From Marinitoga lauensis (GTDB lineage Bacteria > Thermotogota > Thermotogae > Petrotogales > Petrotogaceae): a DNA stretch of 64,000 nt. Under the pieces are notes generated by a model, which did not search any database, was not told the origin of the DNA, and was given only the letters and a program-made list of their open reading frames with translations. Position numbers and translations under genes: made by a program. Within the stretch, counting starts at the first letter, position 1; each line of letters starts with the position of its first letter. The stretch covers positions 248,001 to 312,000 of the forward strand of contig NZ_QHLX01000004.1 in the NCBI RefSeq assembly GCF_004135675.1, given 5' to 3'. This document shows, in pieces, positions 50,237 to 64,000 of the stretch.

Positions 50237-51223
50237 GTGAAAAAGGGATTTTTATTGTTTTTATTAATTGTTTTTACTATATCTGCCTTTTCTGCAGTTA
50301 GACTTAAAGATATTGCATATTTTAGAGGTGCGAGAGATAACCAATTATTTGGAATAGGTGTCGTTACCGGTTTAAACGGCACAGGCGATTCCGGAAAAGT
50401 AACTTCTGAACTTTTAACAAATATGATGAAAAATCTTAATATAAATTTACAAAATTCTTTTTCAACAAAAAATTCTGCTGTTGTTTTTGTTTTTGCTGAC
50501 ATTCCTGCATTTTATAAAGAAGGTATGAAACTGGACGTAGTTGTTACTGCTGCGGGTGACTCAAAAAGTTTAGAAGGTGGGTTTTTAATTCAAACTCCAT
50601 TATACGGCGCCGATGGACAGGTATACGCTGTAGCTCAGGGAAGCGTTTTAACTGGTGGTGCTGAAGTTAGTACAACAGCTAATCTTCAGAAAAGAAATAA
50701 GGTTTCTGGAGTTATTCCACAGGGAGCTATTGTAGAAAATGAAATTCATTCTTCCATTGTTTCTAATAATACGGTTACTGTATTACTTAGAAATCCTGAC
50801 ATTACTACAGCTGCAAGGACTGCATTATCTATAAATGCTCAGTTTGGTCAAAAACTTGCTAAAGCTGTAGATCCATCATCAATAAGAATAAAAATACCTG
50901 ATGTATTTTCAGATGATTTAATTTCATTCCTTGCACTCATAGAAGAGGTTGAAATTGATCCTGATTCAAAAGCAAAAATAGTAATAAATGAAAAAACTGG
51001 AACAATTGTTTTTGGTGGAAAGGTGAAGGTTGCTGATTTTACTATTAATTATGGAAATTTTGTTATTTCGGTTGATAATGGAAAAGTTGGAGACAATGAA
51101 GCTACAATTTATAATTTAGTCAATGCATTAAAGGCTGCTGGTGCAACGCCACAGGATGTTATAGCTATTATTCAAAATCTTTCAGCTGCTGGATATTTAT
51201 ATGCTGACCTGGTGGTGATGTAA
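50237..51223 (+). CDS. flgI: Flagellar P-ring protein FlgI
   Basis: A ~328-residue exported protein with a signal segment (FLLFLLIVFTISAFSA). RLKDIAYFRGARDNQLFGIG and VVTGLNGTGDSGKVTSELLT are strongly diagnostic, as are SLEGGFLIQTPLYGADGQVY and VVPQGAIVE-like VIPQGAIVENEI. It forms the P ring. The start is GTG at 50237, eight bases after AAGGAG; an earlier in-frame GTG overlaps that site. No indel is seen. Confidence 0.95.
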   Translation: MKKGFLLFLLIVFTISAFSAVRLKDIAYFRGARDNQLFGIGVVTGLNGTGDSGKVTSELLTNMMKNLNINLQNSFSTKNSAVVFVFADIPAFYKEGMKLDVVVTAAGDSKSLEGGFLIQTPLYGADGQVYAVAQGSVLTGGAEVSTTANLQKRNKVSGVIPQGAIVENEIHSSIVSNNTVTVLLRNPDITTAARTALSINAQFGQKLAKAVDPSSIRIKIPDVFSDDLISFLALIEEVEIDPDSKAKIVINEKTGTIVFGGKVKVADFTINYGNFVISVDNGKVGDNEATIYNLVNALKAAGATPQDVIAIIQNLSAAGYLYADLVVM

Positions 51224-51493
51224 ATGATTTCTTCTGTTTCATTTTATGGTGCTCCTAAAAACTATAATAATATAAAAAAAGAAGAAGTCGCTGCTGAATT
51301 AGTTGGTTCTGTTTTTTCAAAAGTATTCAAAGATATGTATAACTCAGATGTTTTTAAAAGTGATTTATTGCCAAAATCAAAGACAGAAAAGTGGTTTAAA
51401 GAAATGCTCATTGATCAATACTCGATAACCATAGCCAAAAATAATCTGAAACCACTTATAAATGAAATTTTAAAAGCTTATAATCAAAAATAA
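51224..51493 (+). CDS. flgJ: FlgJ-like rod-binding protein lacking the muramidase domain
   Basis: An 89-residue protein equal to the N-terminal rod-binding domain of FlgJ: ELVGSVFSKVFKDMYNSDVF, then KTEKWFKEMLIDQYSITIAK. The glucosaminidase domain found in enterobacterial FlgJ is absent, as in many other phyla. It follows flgI without a gap (start one base after the flgI stop). It ends the flagellar run. Confidence 0.8.
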   Translation: MISSVSFYGAPKNYNNIKKEEVAAELVGSVFSKVFKDMYNSDVFKSDLLPKSKTEKWFKEMLIDQYSITIAKNNLKPLINEILKAYNQK

Positions 51494-51516
51494 GTTTCCA
51501 ATTATTTTATAAGTCA

Positions 51517-51550
51517 TCTAGACCATTCAGTGTTTTGCTGAATGGTTTTT
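51517..51550 (+). terminator. Terminator of the flg operon
   Basis: Stem ACCATTCAG / CTGAATGGT with a TGTTTTG loop followed by TTTTATTTTT, about 25 bases after flgJ. Confidence 0.85.
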
Positions 51551-51631
51551 ATTTTTAATTAATTTATGATGCGATATAATTATTAAATTTATGATATAAT
51601 AATTATGAAAAATTTTATCTGGAGGTGTATT

Positions 51632-52932
51632 ATGAAAAAAGGATTATTGTTATTACTTTTGATTTTAGTATTATCATTATCAGCTTTCGCAAATATCTAT
51701 GAGGTAATTCCTCAAAATTCGAAAGCTGTAATAGTTTTAAATAATGCAAAAACAGTATATAATGATCTAAAAACTGTCCCAGCATTTGGAAAGATTTTAG
51801 ATGATCCAACCTATGCTGAAACATTAATTACAGGATTAATCGATGCATATATTCAATCTTTAGATATGAAAAGTGAGGAAGTTTATTCCGGTTTTGAAAA
51901 AAATATCGGGATATTCATTATCGAACCAAAAGACAATGAATATGATTTCGGAATTATTCTTGGTCCATTAAACGATGGTAATAAATACATAGAAATTATT
52001 AGTAAAGTTATTAACACACTAATCCCTGAAGAAGAGACAAATATCAAATTTAGTTATATCGTTAAAAAAAGTGATTTACAGGATTATTTAGTAATAACCA
52101 CAAATAAAGAAGCCTATGAAAAATCTAAATTAAATTTCATTCCACAAAAAAGATATAATGAAATTGGAATTTATGAAGAAATAAATACCAGCACATTAAA
52201 AGGATATGGTTTCTCACATATTAAAGATGGATATCTATACAGTAAATTTAATTTATTAGTTGATAATGAAATAAAGCCTGCTAAAATTGATATTAATAAT
52301 GCAAAATTCTTTGGTTTATATTATTCAAAAACAAATTATATACCTAAAAACTTTTCTATTGATTTGAGTAAATTTGGAATTGATTTACCTGCAAACCTGA
52401 TAACTTCAATATTGGAAAAATCTGAATGGGCAGAACAGACGGAACAGTGCTTTTATCTACAGATGAAGAAACTGGAGATATTAAATCTGATGCGGCAATG
52501 AGATTAAAAATAAAAACTAAAAGTTCTTTAGACGAAATAGAAAAACTATTTCCAGAAAATATAAAAAAGGAAAAATTAGGAAAAGATTATATAAAAATAT
52601 CTGATACTATAAAGGACAAAACAGTTTCATTATATTTCTGGAAAATTTCTGATATATTGTACATTTCAAATTTTGATAAAAATAAATTAGATGAATATGT
52701 AAAATCATCAAAAAATTTATCCGAAAATTTATTATATAACGAACTAAAATCCAAAATACCAGAACCTAATGCTGGCATATTCTTCTTTGATTTGAAACCT
52801 ATTATTTCGTTTTTAAAAGATTATTTTGGAGTAGAAGGATTGGAAGGAGAATTTGGTGGTTTGGCCAGCGCTGTTTCATCAAAAACACCTGAAGGTAAAA
52901 ACATTATAGAGTTTAACTTTATAATGAAATAG
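51632..52932 (+). CDS. Exported protein of unknown function, DUF3352-like (one apparent frameshift)
   Basis: A ~433-residue protein with a clear signal peptide (MKKGLLLLLLILVLSLSAFA). The rest is mixed alpha/beta without cysteines or a catalytic motif, and its opening YEVIPQNSKAVIVLNNAKTV recalls DUF3352-type proteins; I hold that family call loosely. The frame breaks near 52434, where one G gives EWAEQDGTVLLSTDEETGDI. The ATG follows GGAGGTG, with TATAAT-type -10 elements (51575 and 51595 regions). The last 88 bases and the terminator are duplicated on the far side of the IS element, leaving this copy complete. Confidence 0.7.
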
Positions 52933-53011
52933 AATATAAATAATACTCACTTAACATGCAACACATATGCTATCATAAACAAAAAAAGCAGCCAAAAAGG
53001 CTGCTTTTTTT
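52845..53011 (+). repeat. 167-bp direct repeat flanking the IS element, left copy
   Basis: Identical to 54937-55103 as far as I can read. It covers the last 88 bases of the exported-protein gene and its terminator. The two copies lie exactly either side of an IS1634-family element and are best read as a long target-site duplication. Confidence 0.92.
52981..53011 (+). terminator. Terminator of the exported-protein gene
   Basis: Stem AGCAGCC / GGCTGCT with an AAAAA loop, then TTTTTT. It is duplicated at 55073-55103 within the right repeat. Confidence 0.85.
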
Positions 53012-54936
53012 CCTGAGTTTGACACTATTATTATCAACAAAATTCTAAAAAGTAGAATTATTCAAAAAAATAGCTATTGTTAACTTTTTATAAAAGAGAA
53101 ATTAGCCACACACCTCCTCCTTTTTGGCTTTTCATGCGTGTTTTAGGAGATTATTTTTTTAAATTCATCTAATTCCATCATTTTTTTCGGTTTTTCTATT
53201 TTTAATGTTTTTAATATGGCTTTTTGAAAATCGTTTAAATTGGCTCTTAATGCAAATAATTTGTCTTTTAATCTTATTTCAGAGTATTCCATTTTTTTTA
53301 TAGCTTCTCTTATTTTTTCATGAGAGTATTCAATATTATTTTTTTCCAGTTCTAATTCTAATGTTCTTTGAATTATGTAAGATATGAAACTCATTACAAT
53401 ATGTCCTTTTATTCTTTTCGGTGTCCAATGAAATACCGGTCTTGTTTCAAGATAATTTTTTAATGTTCTGAATGTTTCTTCTACTTTCCATAATGTATGA
53501 TATTGTTCTAATATTTCTTTTGGAGATAGTTTTGTGTTTGTTATTATTCCATAGTATCCATCGTATTTTTCATCATTTTCTATTTTTTCTATGTCCAATA
53601 TATAATTTTGTTTGTTCTGTTCTTTTAAATATTTTTTCGCTCCTCTTTTACTTTTTGAATCTATATTTCCTTCTTCTAACATTTTTTTCGCTTTTTCTAT
53701 TAATCGTAGTCTATCTGCTCTGTCTTTTTTGGCTCTTTCTTCTGAATATATTATGAGTAATCTTTTATTTTCATATTCTACTTCTCTATATTTTATTCCT
53801 TTTGCTATTTCTATGAATTCTCCTTCAAATATATTTACTTTTTTAACTGTTTTATTGATTTTCCTACTATGAATTCATAATTAGAATTTTCTACTACTTC
53901 TATATTTTTTTACTCATCATTCCTCTATCTGCTACTACTATTACTTTTCCTAATTGATATTCTTTTTTCATTTTTTCTATTGAATCTTTAAATGTATGCC
54001 CTTCAAATGTATTTCCTGCATATATATCAAAACTAACTGGCATTCTATCCTGATCTATTGACATCCCTAATACTACTTGCGACTCATTAAATTTCTTATC
54101 CTTTGAATATCCATTTGTAATATTTCATTTGTTTGTTGTGTTTCAAACGCTAATGTTGTTACATCGTAAAATACTAAATCTACCGTTGTATTAAACAAAC
54201 TTATCCTTTGATTATACATATGTTTTTCTATCGACTCTTTATTATCTGCTAATATATCCAATGTTCTGTATAACCAGTGCAACATTACATCTTTTTCTTC
54301 CAGGTCTTTTTCTTTTTAACTTCCACTTTGTTATATCCAAAATACTCTAAATTATTAAATATTCCCAATTTACTCTTCGGTTCTACTATTCTATTCATCA
54401 CCATTATTTTTAACATTTCTTCTGCATTGTATTTTATTTCTTTATCCAGTCTTTCAAAATATCTTTTCATCTCATATCTTTCAAATATCTTATTTACTAT
54501 TACTTTGGCTCCGTAATTTCTTCTTGCTATTTCTTCCATTAAATCATCTTCTATTTTTCATATTCATCTATTTCAAATATTTTAAAAAGACTATCTACAA
54601 GTTTTGTTATATCTTTTTTACTATACTTATCTATATTTCCAAAATTTATTACTGTATGCTGTTTCACTTTTCCATTTTCTCTTTTGCTTTCCATTATCCT
54701 TAAATATCTTTTTCCTTTCACTTTTGATATTTTAGGATACATTTTAAAACATCTCCTTTCAGTGGTTGTCATATATATTATACCACCAAAAGGACTAATA
54801 TATTACTAATTATAGTTAATTCTCTGTAACAAAAGTTAGCCACACAATTTTTCGACTTCCTGAAAAATACACGCCTCAAACCCGCATTCTACCGTTCCAT
54901 TTCCCTTAAAATCGCCAAATTGCTGTCAAAGGCAGG
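53012..54936 (-). mobile_element. IS1634-family insertion sequence (1,925 bp) with long target duplication
   Basis: The boundaries are set by the flanking 167-bp repeats. Inside them the ends are inverted repeats: CCTGAGTTTGACA at the left and, inward from the right, CCTGCCTTTGACA. One transposase gene occupies most of the element on the minus strand. TTAGCCACACA occurs 90 bases from each end, in the same orientation. IS1634 of Mycoplasma mycoides is known for making unusually long, variable-length direct repeats, which fits this case. Confidence 0.9.
53143..54742 (-). CDS. IS1634-family (IS4-like DDE) transposase (about six apparent frameshifts)
   Basis: Reassembled, the protein is ~533 residues, a normal length for this family. 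The N-terminus is MYPKISKVKGKRYLRIMESK after AGGAGATG. The DDE core shows VFYDVTTLAFET (first Asp), VIVVADRGMMSKKNIEVV (second Asp) and, near the C-terminus, YHTLWKVEETFRTLKNYLET with the YxxxxxxE-type motif. Breaks near 54551, 54301, 54107, 53922, 53850 and between are each repaired by one base, mostly A. Because housekeeping genes show the same pattern, I think the transposase is probably intact in the cell. Confidence 0.85.
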
Positions 54937-55103
54937 AGGAGAATTTGGTGGTTTGGCCAGCGCTGTTTCATCAAAAACACCTGAAGGTAAAAACATTATA
55001 GAGTTTAACTTTATAATGAAATAGAATATAAATAATACTCACTTAACATGCAACACATATGCTATCATAAACAAAAAAAGCAGCCAAAAAGGCTGCTTTT
55101 TTT
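54937..55103 (+). repeat. 167-bp direct repeat flanking the IS element, right copy
   Basis: Second copy of 52845-53011, carrying a dead fragment of the exported-protein gene's 3' end and a spare terminator. Confidence 0.92.
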
Positions 55104-55340
55104 AATTATGAAATAATTAATAAATTTTTTTATATTATTATCTTTTATCCTCTTGCTGCTCGCAGAGCTGTCTCTGCTCGTAGAGCTGTTTTTGCTCGCA
55201 AAGGGTTTAGGAAAAGTATTTTAATAATAAAATAAAAAAAAAACTTTAAACCTTTCGCTCAGCGAAAGGTTTAAGATAATTAATAAATATAATGAAGGAA
55301 ATAAATTATAAATGGAATAAAAAAATTAGCATAAAATAAA
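55104..55340. repeat. Non-coding stretch with degenerate palindromic repeats
   Basis: No gene is seen here. It holds CTGCTCGCAGAGCTGTCTCT-like short repeats, GGGTTTAGGAAAAGTATTTT, then CCTTTCGCTCAGCGAAAGG. The order (…GGGTTTAGGAAAAGTATTTTAATAATAAA… …TTTAAACC…) matches the reverse complement of the inside of the MITE-like element at 27240-27320 and the 3' part of the 82-bp unit at 11388. Confidence 0.7.
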
Positions 55341-55342
55341 AA

Positions 55343-55366
55343 CCCCCAGTCAAAAATGACTGGGGG
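55343..55366 (-). terminator. rRNA operon terminator
   Basis: Minus-strand stem CCCCCAGTCA / TGACTGGGGG with a TTTT loop followed by TTTTTATTTTA, just after the 5S gene. Confidence 0.88.
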
Positions 55367-55376
55367 AATAAAAAGA

Positions 55377-55489
55377 GGGGCGCTACCTACTCTCGCATGG
55401 ATTTCCCATACTACCATCGGCCCAGATATGCTTAACGGTCGGGTTCGGCATGGATCCGCGTGTTTCCATATCTGGTATCTGCACCCCTC
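55377..55489 (-). rRNA. rrf: 5S ribosomal RNA
   Basis: About 113 bases. The minus strand reads GGGGTGCAGATACCAGATAT, then CCGAACCCGACCGTTAAG-type internal loop sequence and ends GCGAGAGTAGGTAGCGCCCC, so the ends pair. Position after 23S and before a terminator agrees. Ends are accurate to a few bases. Confidence 0.93.
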
Positions 55490-55520
55490 AAACTCATTCA
55501 CATGTGCATAGTTACTTAAT

Positions 55521-58430
<2,910 letters not shown>

Positions 58431-58457
58431 TCTTTCACTATGCACTTGTCAATGAGC

Positions 58458-58534
58458 TGGTGGGCCCGGGTGGACTCGAACCACCGACCTCACGCTTATC
58501 AGGCGTGCGCTCTGACCACCTGAGCTACGAGCCC
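58458..58534 (-). tRNA. tRNA-Ile (GAT anticodon)
   Basis: A 77-base tRNA in the 16S-23S spacer. Acceptor GGGCTCG pairs with CGGGCCC, the anticodon arm reads GCCTGATAAGC (anticodon GAT), the T arm has GGTTCGAGTCC, and CCA is encoded. It is the only tRNA seen in this spacer and in the whole window. Confidence 0.97.
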
Positions 58535-58576
58535 AACTCCTTCACTACTGAACAGAGACACCCATTTCTTCTCCTT

Positions 58577-60110
<1,534 letters not shown>

Positions 60111-60238
60111 TTTCGAGTTCGATCTCTTCACTCTCGTTTTACTTCCGCTGGGTGTCTCTGTTCACTTGTCAAGGAGCTTCATCCTTCCTTACTCTTCTTT
60201 TTCCTCCCGCAGACCTCTTCGTCCGCGTCCGAGTATAT

Positions 60239-60267
60239 ATATTACCACCTTTCTTCCTCTTTGTCAA
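60239..60267 (-). promoter_or_regulatory. rRNA operon promoter
   Basis: Minus-strand TTGACA, exactly 17-bp spacer, TAATAT: a near-perfect sigma-70 promoter about 130 bases upstream of the 16S gene. The GC-rich leader downstream of it (to 60110) has no gene. Confidence 0.88.
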
Positions 60268-60333
60268 CTTACAATACTGTTAATTTCGTTAATCGTTTGT
60301 GAATTCATAGCAAATTGGCTAATATTAATGTTT

Positions 60334-61362
60334 TTAAATTTGCGCCATTATAACAAATCTTCTTAATTTTTCAATATCTTCCTGATCACCTATTACCATT
60401 AGTGAATCTTTTGCTTTTATTTTAAAGTTTGATTTAGGATTATATTTTGCTTTTCCATTACGCCTGATTGCCATAACGATAACATCCAGAGTTTTAGATA
60501 TTTCCAATTCTCCAAATTCCTTTCCAACCATCCAGCTATTTTCCGGAATTCTTATTTCCGCAAAGCCAAATGTTTCTCCAAAATCTACCTGAGTACTTTC
60601 TATAAAAGAAAGAACATTTGGTTTAGAAACCATTAATGCCATCCTTTTTCCTGTAATCTCTGGTGGAAGCAGCACATTGTCTACACCAGCATATAATAAT
60701 TTTCTTACTTCCTCCGAACTTGTTGCACTGGAAACTATATAAAGAGATGGATTTAACGTTTTAGCGGTTAACGATATATAGAGATTATCAACATCACTTG
60801 GCAATGTTAATAATACTCCTTTAGCATCATATATTTTTGCTTTTAACAGAATATCCTCCTCTTTAGCATCTCCTATTATATAATTTATATGCTTATATTC
60901 TTCTTTTTCCAATAATTTGTTAATCTTTCCTTCATCTTTTTCTATAACTATATATGGTATTTTTGTTCTAATAAATTCGTCAATTATATATTTCCCTGTT
61001 TTCCCTCCACCCACTACAATATAATGATTTGTAATTTCTTCAATTCTTTTCATCATTTTAAGAATTCCCCCAATCTTTTTAAAATCACCTTCAACAAATA
61101 ATGCAGTTAAAGAAGAAATTAAATATAAAACCACAGATATCCCGGAAAATATAAGAATAGCATCAAATATTATTGTAGCATTGGAAATATTTTCAGGCAT
61201 TCCATAGCCAACAGTAGATAAAGTTATTGCAGTAATATAGAAAGCTTTAAAAAAATCCCATCCTTCAAGGATCATAAAACCTACAATACCTATAAAGAAT
61301 ATCATTATAATTATCAGAACCGAAAAAGTTACCTGTTTAAATATTCGTTTATATTCCTCCAT
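60334..61362 (-). CDS. Potassium channel with RCK domains (Kch/TrkA-like)
   Basis: A 342-residue protein: helix 1 at ~12-32, filter TVGYGM at about 50-55, helix 2 at ~63-90, then an RCK-N domain (HYIVVGGGKTGKYIIDEF, glycine motif ~118-123; INYIIGDAKEEDILLKAKIY) and an RCK-C domain (NSWMVGKEFGELEISKTLDV). The start follows GGGGAGG and lies 11 bases after the stop of the PglX-like gene, so the two share a transcript. It is a paralogue of the channel at 12434-13576 but has no cyclic-nucleotide-binding neighbour. No indel is seen. Confidence 0.88.
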   Translation of the reverse strand: MEEYKRIFKQVTFSVLIIIMIFFIGIVGFMILEGWDFFKAFYITAITLSTVGYGMPENISNATIIFDAILIFSGISVVLYLISSLTALFVEGDFKKIGGILKMMKRIEEITNHYIVVGGGKTGKYIIDEFIRTKIPYIVIEKDEGKINKLLEKEEYKHINYIIGDAKEEDILLKAKIYDAKGVLLTLPSDVDNLYISLTAKTLNPSLYIVSSATSSEEVRKLLYAGVDNVLLPPEITGKRMALMVSKPNVLSFIESTQVDFGETFGFAEIRIPENSWMVGKEFGELEISKTLDVIVMAIRRNGKAKYNPKSNFKIKAKDSLMVIGDQEDIEKLRRFVIMAQI

Positions 61363-61373
61363 AATATCCTCCC

Positions 61374-64000
61374 CTAAAAATATGGAACCGTTTTTTTATA
61401 ATAATTCATCTGATTTTTTAAAAATTTAGTTTTTAAATACTTTTCTAATGGTATTTTTAAATATTTTATTATGGATTCTTCTGTTACTCCAATTTCTGAC
61501 AATCCATTTTGTACTTTAATATAATCTCCTTTATTTTTTAAGTATTCTTCATTTATAGCTAAAAATATTATTTCTTTTACTCTATAATTATTTTTCAAAA
61601 TGATATTATCCTTAACACTATTAAAAACAGATAACGGATTTACATGTTTTTTCAGAGAAACTCTCTCGATAGCATTATCATATTCTCCTCTGCTTTTTTA
61701 TAGTAAATATCATAAAAATCGTTTATGCTAATGTTATTAGAATCCATTTTTATATAACTTAAAAACCTATATATTTCTTTTTCTATCTTTTCTATTGTAT
61801 ATTCATTTATATTGAATTCTTTTAAATATTCTTTTTTAAAAACTCTTTTAATGTTGGCAGCTCTTCAAAAATACTTGTATTCATCCAACCTGATGGTATT
61901 CCTTCACTTTTGTATATATCTTTTATTGTCTTCTTTTTAACCCATATATTTGAAATATTATCTTTTCTACCAGCGCTTCAAGCATTAACATATATGTATC
62001 CAATAGATCCTTTGTATATATTATATGTTGCAATCTTTCTCCAACTTCACCTTCTTTAATTTGATGTAGTGGGGAACCTTTATAATGAAACTCCAACGGA
62101 GATGTGTCTGTATTTTGCTTTTTTATAATTAGAATTAATTTTATAATGTCTATTAATAGCTGTCTTTTTTATTATTTGCTGTTAATCTAGTTGCAATAGG
62201 AATTTGCTTTAAATCTCCAACTTCCAGGTCAACACTTCCGGCAACAAATTTATATAAATAAAATGCTAACTTACTATTAAGAAAGCCTAATAATGCATAT
62301 TTAAAATTTTCATCTTCTGTAAATATACTGCTTCCTTTACAATCAAAAAGAAAATTTTCTGGAAGCAGTCTGAATGTTGGACCTTTTGATGTTGTCATAG
62401 AGTAGGTAATTCCGGGTTTAAAATAATATTGTTTGTTTGGCAAACGATTTCCCATATTTTTTAAAAGGTTATAATTATCTTCGTCAAAAGCTATAACCCA
62501 CCATAAATTACCAAACCATTTATTATAAGGTCCTCCTTTTGCATAAGGAACCCATTTTTTATTGTCTATTTTATGGTTAAAACTTATTTCTTCTCTTGGT
62601 ACCTGCCAATGATATCTTAAAAATCGTTTATTATCACCCGTTGCTATTCCCTGTCTTACATCTGCATACTTTATCAATTTATCATATTCAAATATTCGTT
62701 TCACATCATCGTTTATCCAATAAACAAAAGGAACTCTTGGTATCTTTTTAAATTCATTCTGTTCTTCTTCAAAAACTTTTTCCGAATATTCGTTTTTATA
62801 CAATTTTTTTATAATTTTTTTCAATTCATATTTTTTACTTTCATATGAAACATCATTAAGATCTATGTATATCCCTTCTGTTTTATATCTTTTGATTTTC
62901 TTAAAACATACATGGCTGTATCTACAAGTGCATCTTCAAAAACCCCGCCTAACCCAAAATGAACGAGATTTTCAATATGCATATTTTTAATAATAAATTT
63001 CCTTAACTCCTCATAACTGCTTATAAACATGAATGTTTGGGGAGTAATCATTCCAAGTAATCCATCTTCCACTAAAAAGTCATAATTTCTTTTAATAAAA
63101 CATGCATATAGATTTTTTCTATAATTAAAATATTTTTTGCGTATATGTTTTTTGAGATTTGGTGTATAATCATGTGAATCTGTGTATGGTGGATTGGATA
63201 TAACAATATCATAATTTAACACCAAAATTTTAAAGAATTTTTTTAATTTATCTATATAGTATTTTTCAAGACGTGTTTTTTCTTCAAATAAGGGAATTAT
63301 ATTCCTTTTCTGGAGATTTAATATCATTTCTCTGGATTTTTTACTTAAAATAATCAAACTACCAAGCTCTTCATATCCTTCAAGTTCTTTTTTTACATTT
63401 TCATATACTTTTTTCATTTCTTTATCTTCTATATCCTCTGGTTTTACCATCTCAAAATTTGTAGAAACCAGATTAAAATTCAAATCTTTACTATATCCAT
63501 CTATCAATGCTTTTATCTTTAAGATAATCTTGGCTATTTCCACAGCTCTTTCATCTATATCCATTCCATATATGTTTTTCTCAATTATATATTTTATATA
63601 CTGTTCTTTATCGTAACCCTGTTTTTCATAGAATTCTTTTAATCTATCATATACTTTTATTAAAAAATGTCCACTTCCACATGTGGGATCCAAAACTTTT
63701 ATATCCTCAAGTTTTTTGGTTATATCTTTTTTCTGATATTTTATTTTGTATTTTTCGGCTATTTCAGCATCATCATAAATTTCACAATAATATTTCGTAA
63801 GCGTATTATCTACGAGATACTCTACAACCCATTCAGGTGTATAAAATTGCGACTGTTCAAAAAGTTTTGGTCTTTCTTCATTTATATTATAATATTGATA
63901 CGCCCAACCTAAAATATCTTCTTTATTCCAATCTTTAACTTTTTCAATTTCATTCGTTATTTTATAAAAATCTTTTTCATCTAATTCTATTTCATAGATT
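61374..64000 (-). CDS. PglX-like / type IIG-like adenine-specific DNA methyltransferase, partial (about six apparent frameshifts)
   Basis: A large N6-adenine methyltransferase of the COG1002 type whose N-terminus lies beyond the right edge; about 875 codons are here. Visible parts: QFYTPEWVVEYLVDNTLTKY, the SAM-binding VLDPTCGSGHFLIKVYDRL, NIYGMDIDERAVEIAKIIL, the catalytic NPPY in YDIVISNPPYTDSHDY, and GLLGMITPQTFMFISSYEEL. A target-recognition region follows (ADVRQGIATGDNKRFLRYHW). It resembles BREX PglX and type IIG restriction-modification enzymes; without the N-terminus or neighbours I cannot separate these. Breaks near 62900, 62166, 61968, 61838, 61695 and others are repaired by single bases. 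A potassium channel gene follows 11 bases downstream. Confidence 0.8.

Noticed and set aside
52845-55103. Gene duplication of the exported protein
   Set aside because: Only 88 coding bases plus the terminator are repeated, and the repeats abut the IS ends exactly, so it is a target duplication.
58458-58534. Integration site in the tRNA gene
   Set aside because: There is no integrase, no duplicated tRNA end and no foreign gene block beside it.

Overview
This window looks like the chromosome of a thermophilic, AT-rich member of the Thermotogota, most like a Marinitoga/Petrotogaceae relative. That is an inference from three things: very AT-rich protein genes beside GC-rich rRNA genes, the gene content, and the style of the proteins. 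I ran no database search. A technical point governs the reading. About fifty apparent frameshifts cut ordinary housekeeping genes (pnp, clpC, purA, sucC, sucD, rqcH and others). Nearly every one is repaired by restoring a single base in a short homopolymer, and none clearly needs a base removed. I therefore treat them as unpolished sequence errors and annotate the repaired genes as whole, noting the break points.

Layout. 1-4067 (minus): an ornithine-degradation operon ord-ortA-ortB-oraS-oraE with its own promoter. 4314-9895 (minus): a UMF1-type MFS transporter, then two related small proteins, an acidic TPR protein, an NtrC-type regulator and a membrane protein. 10031-11380 (plus): a membrane protein and uridine kinase, followed by an 82-bp tandem repeat array. 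11918-13576 (minus): an RCK potassium channel and a separate cyclic-nucleotide-binding protein. 13751-22631 (plus): a chemoreceptor, pnp, an M16 peptidase and three tandem HD-GYP proteins. 22624-30187 (minus): a possible divergent sliding clamp with a small zinc-ribbon protein, clpC with CIRCE-like operators, purA, and a thioredoxin/CcdA pair. 30570-39176 (plus): a SWIM/SNF2 helicase, a very large lipoprotein and a subtilase lipoprotein.

39231-45028 (minus) is a cobalamin region. cobU-cobS-cobC-cblS (salvage and lower-ligand assembly) is followed by a separate promoter and a cobalamin riboswitch with a terminator, which control sucC-sucD and an AspT/YidE-type transporter. The ornithine aminomutase at the left end is adenosylcobalamin-dependent, so the two regions are metabolically linked. 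45186-52932 (plus): lepA, rqcH, flgA-flgH-flgI-flgJ and an exported protein. 53012-54936 is an IS1634-family element flanked by 167-bp direct repeats. 55377-60110 (minus) is an rRNA operon 16S-tRNA-Ile-23S-5S with a consensus promoter. 60334-64000 (minus): a second RCK potassium channel downstream of a PglX-like DNA methyltransferase that runs off the window.

The most unusual items are the riboswitch-controlled succinyl-CoA synthetase operon, the long target duplication around the IS, two families of palindrome-rich or MITE-like non-coding repeats, the clamp-like protein, and the split channel/cyclic-nucleotide-binding gene pair.
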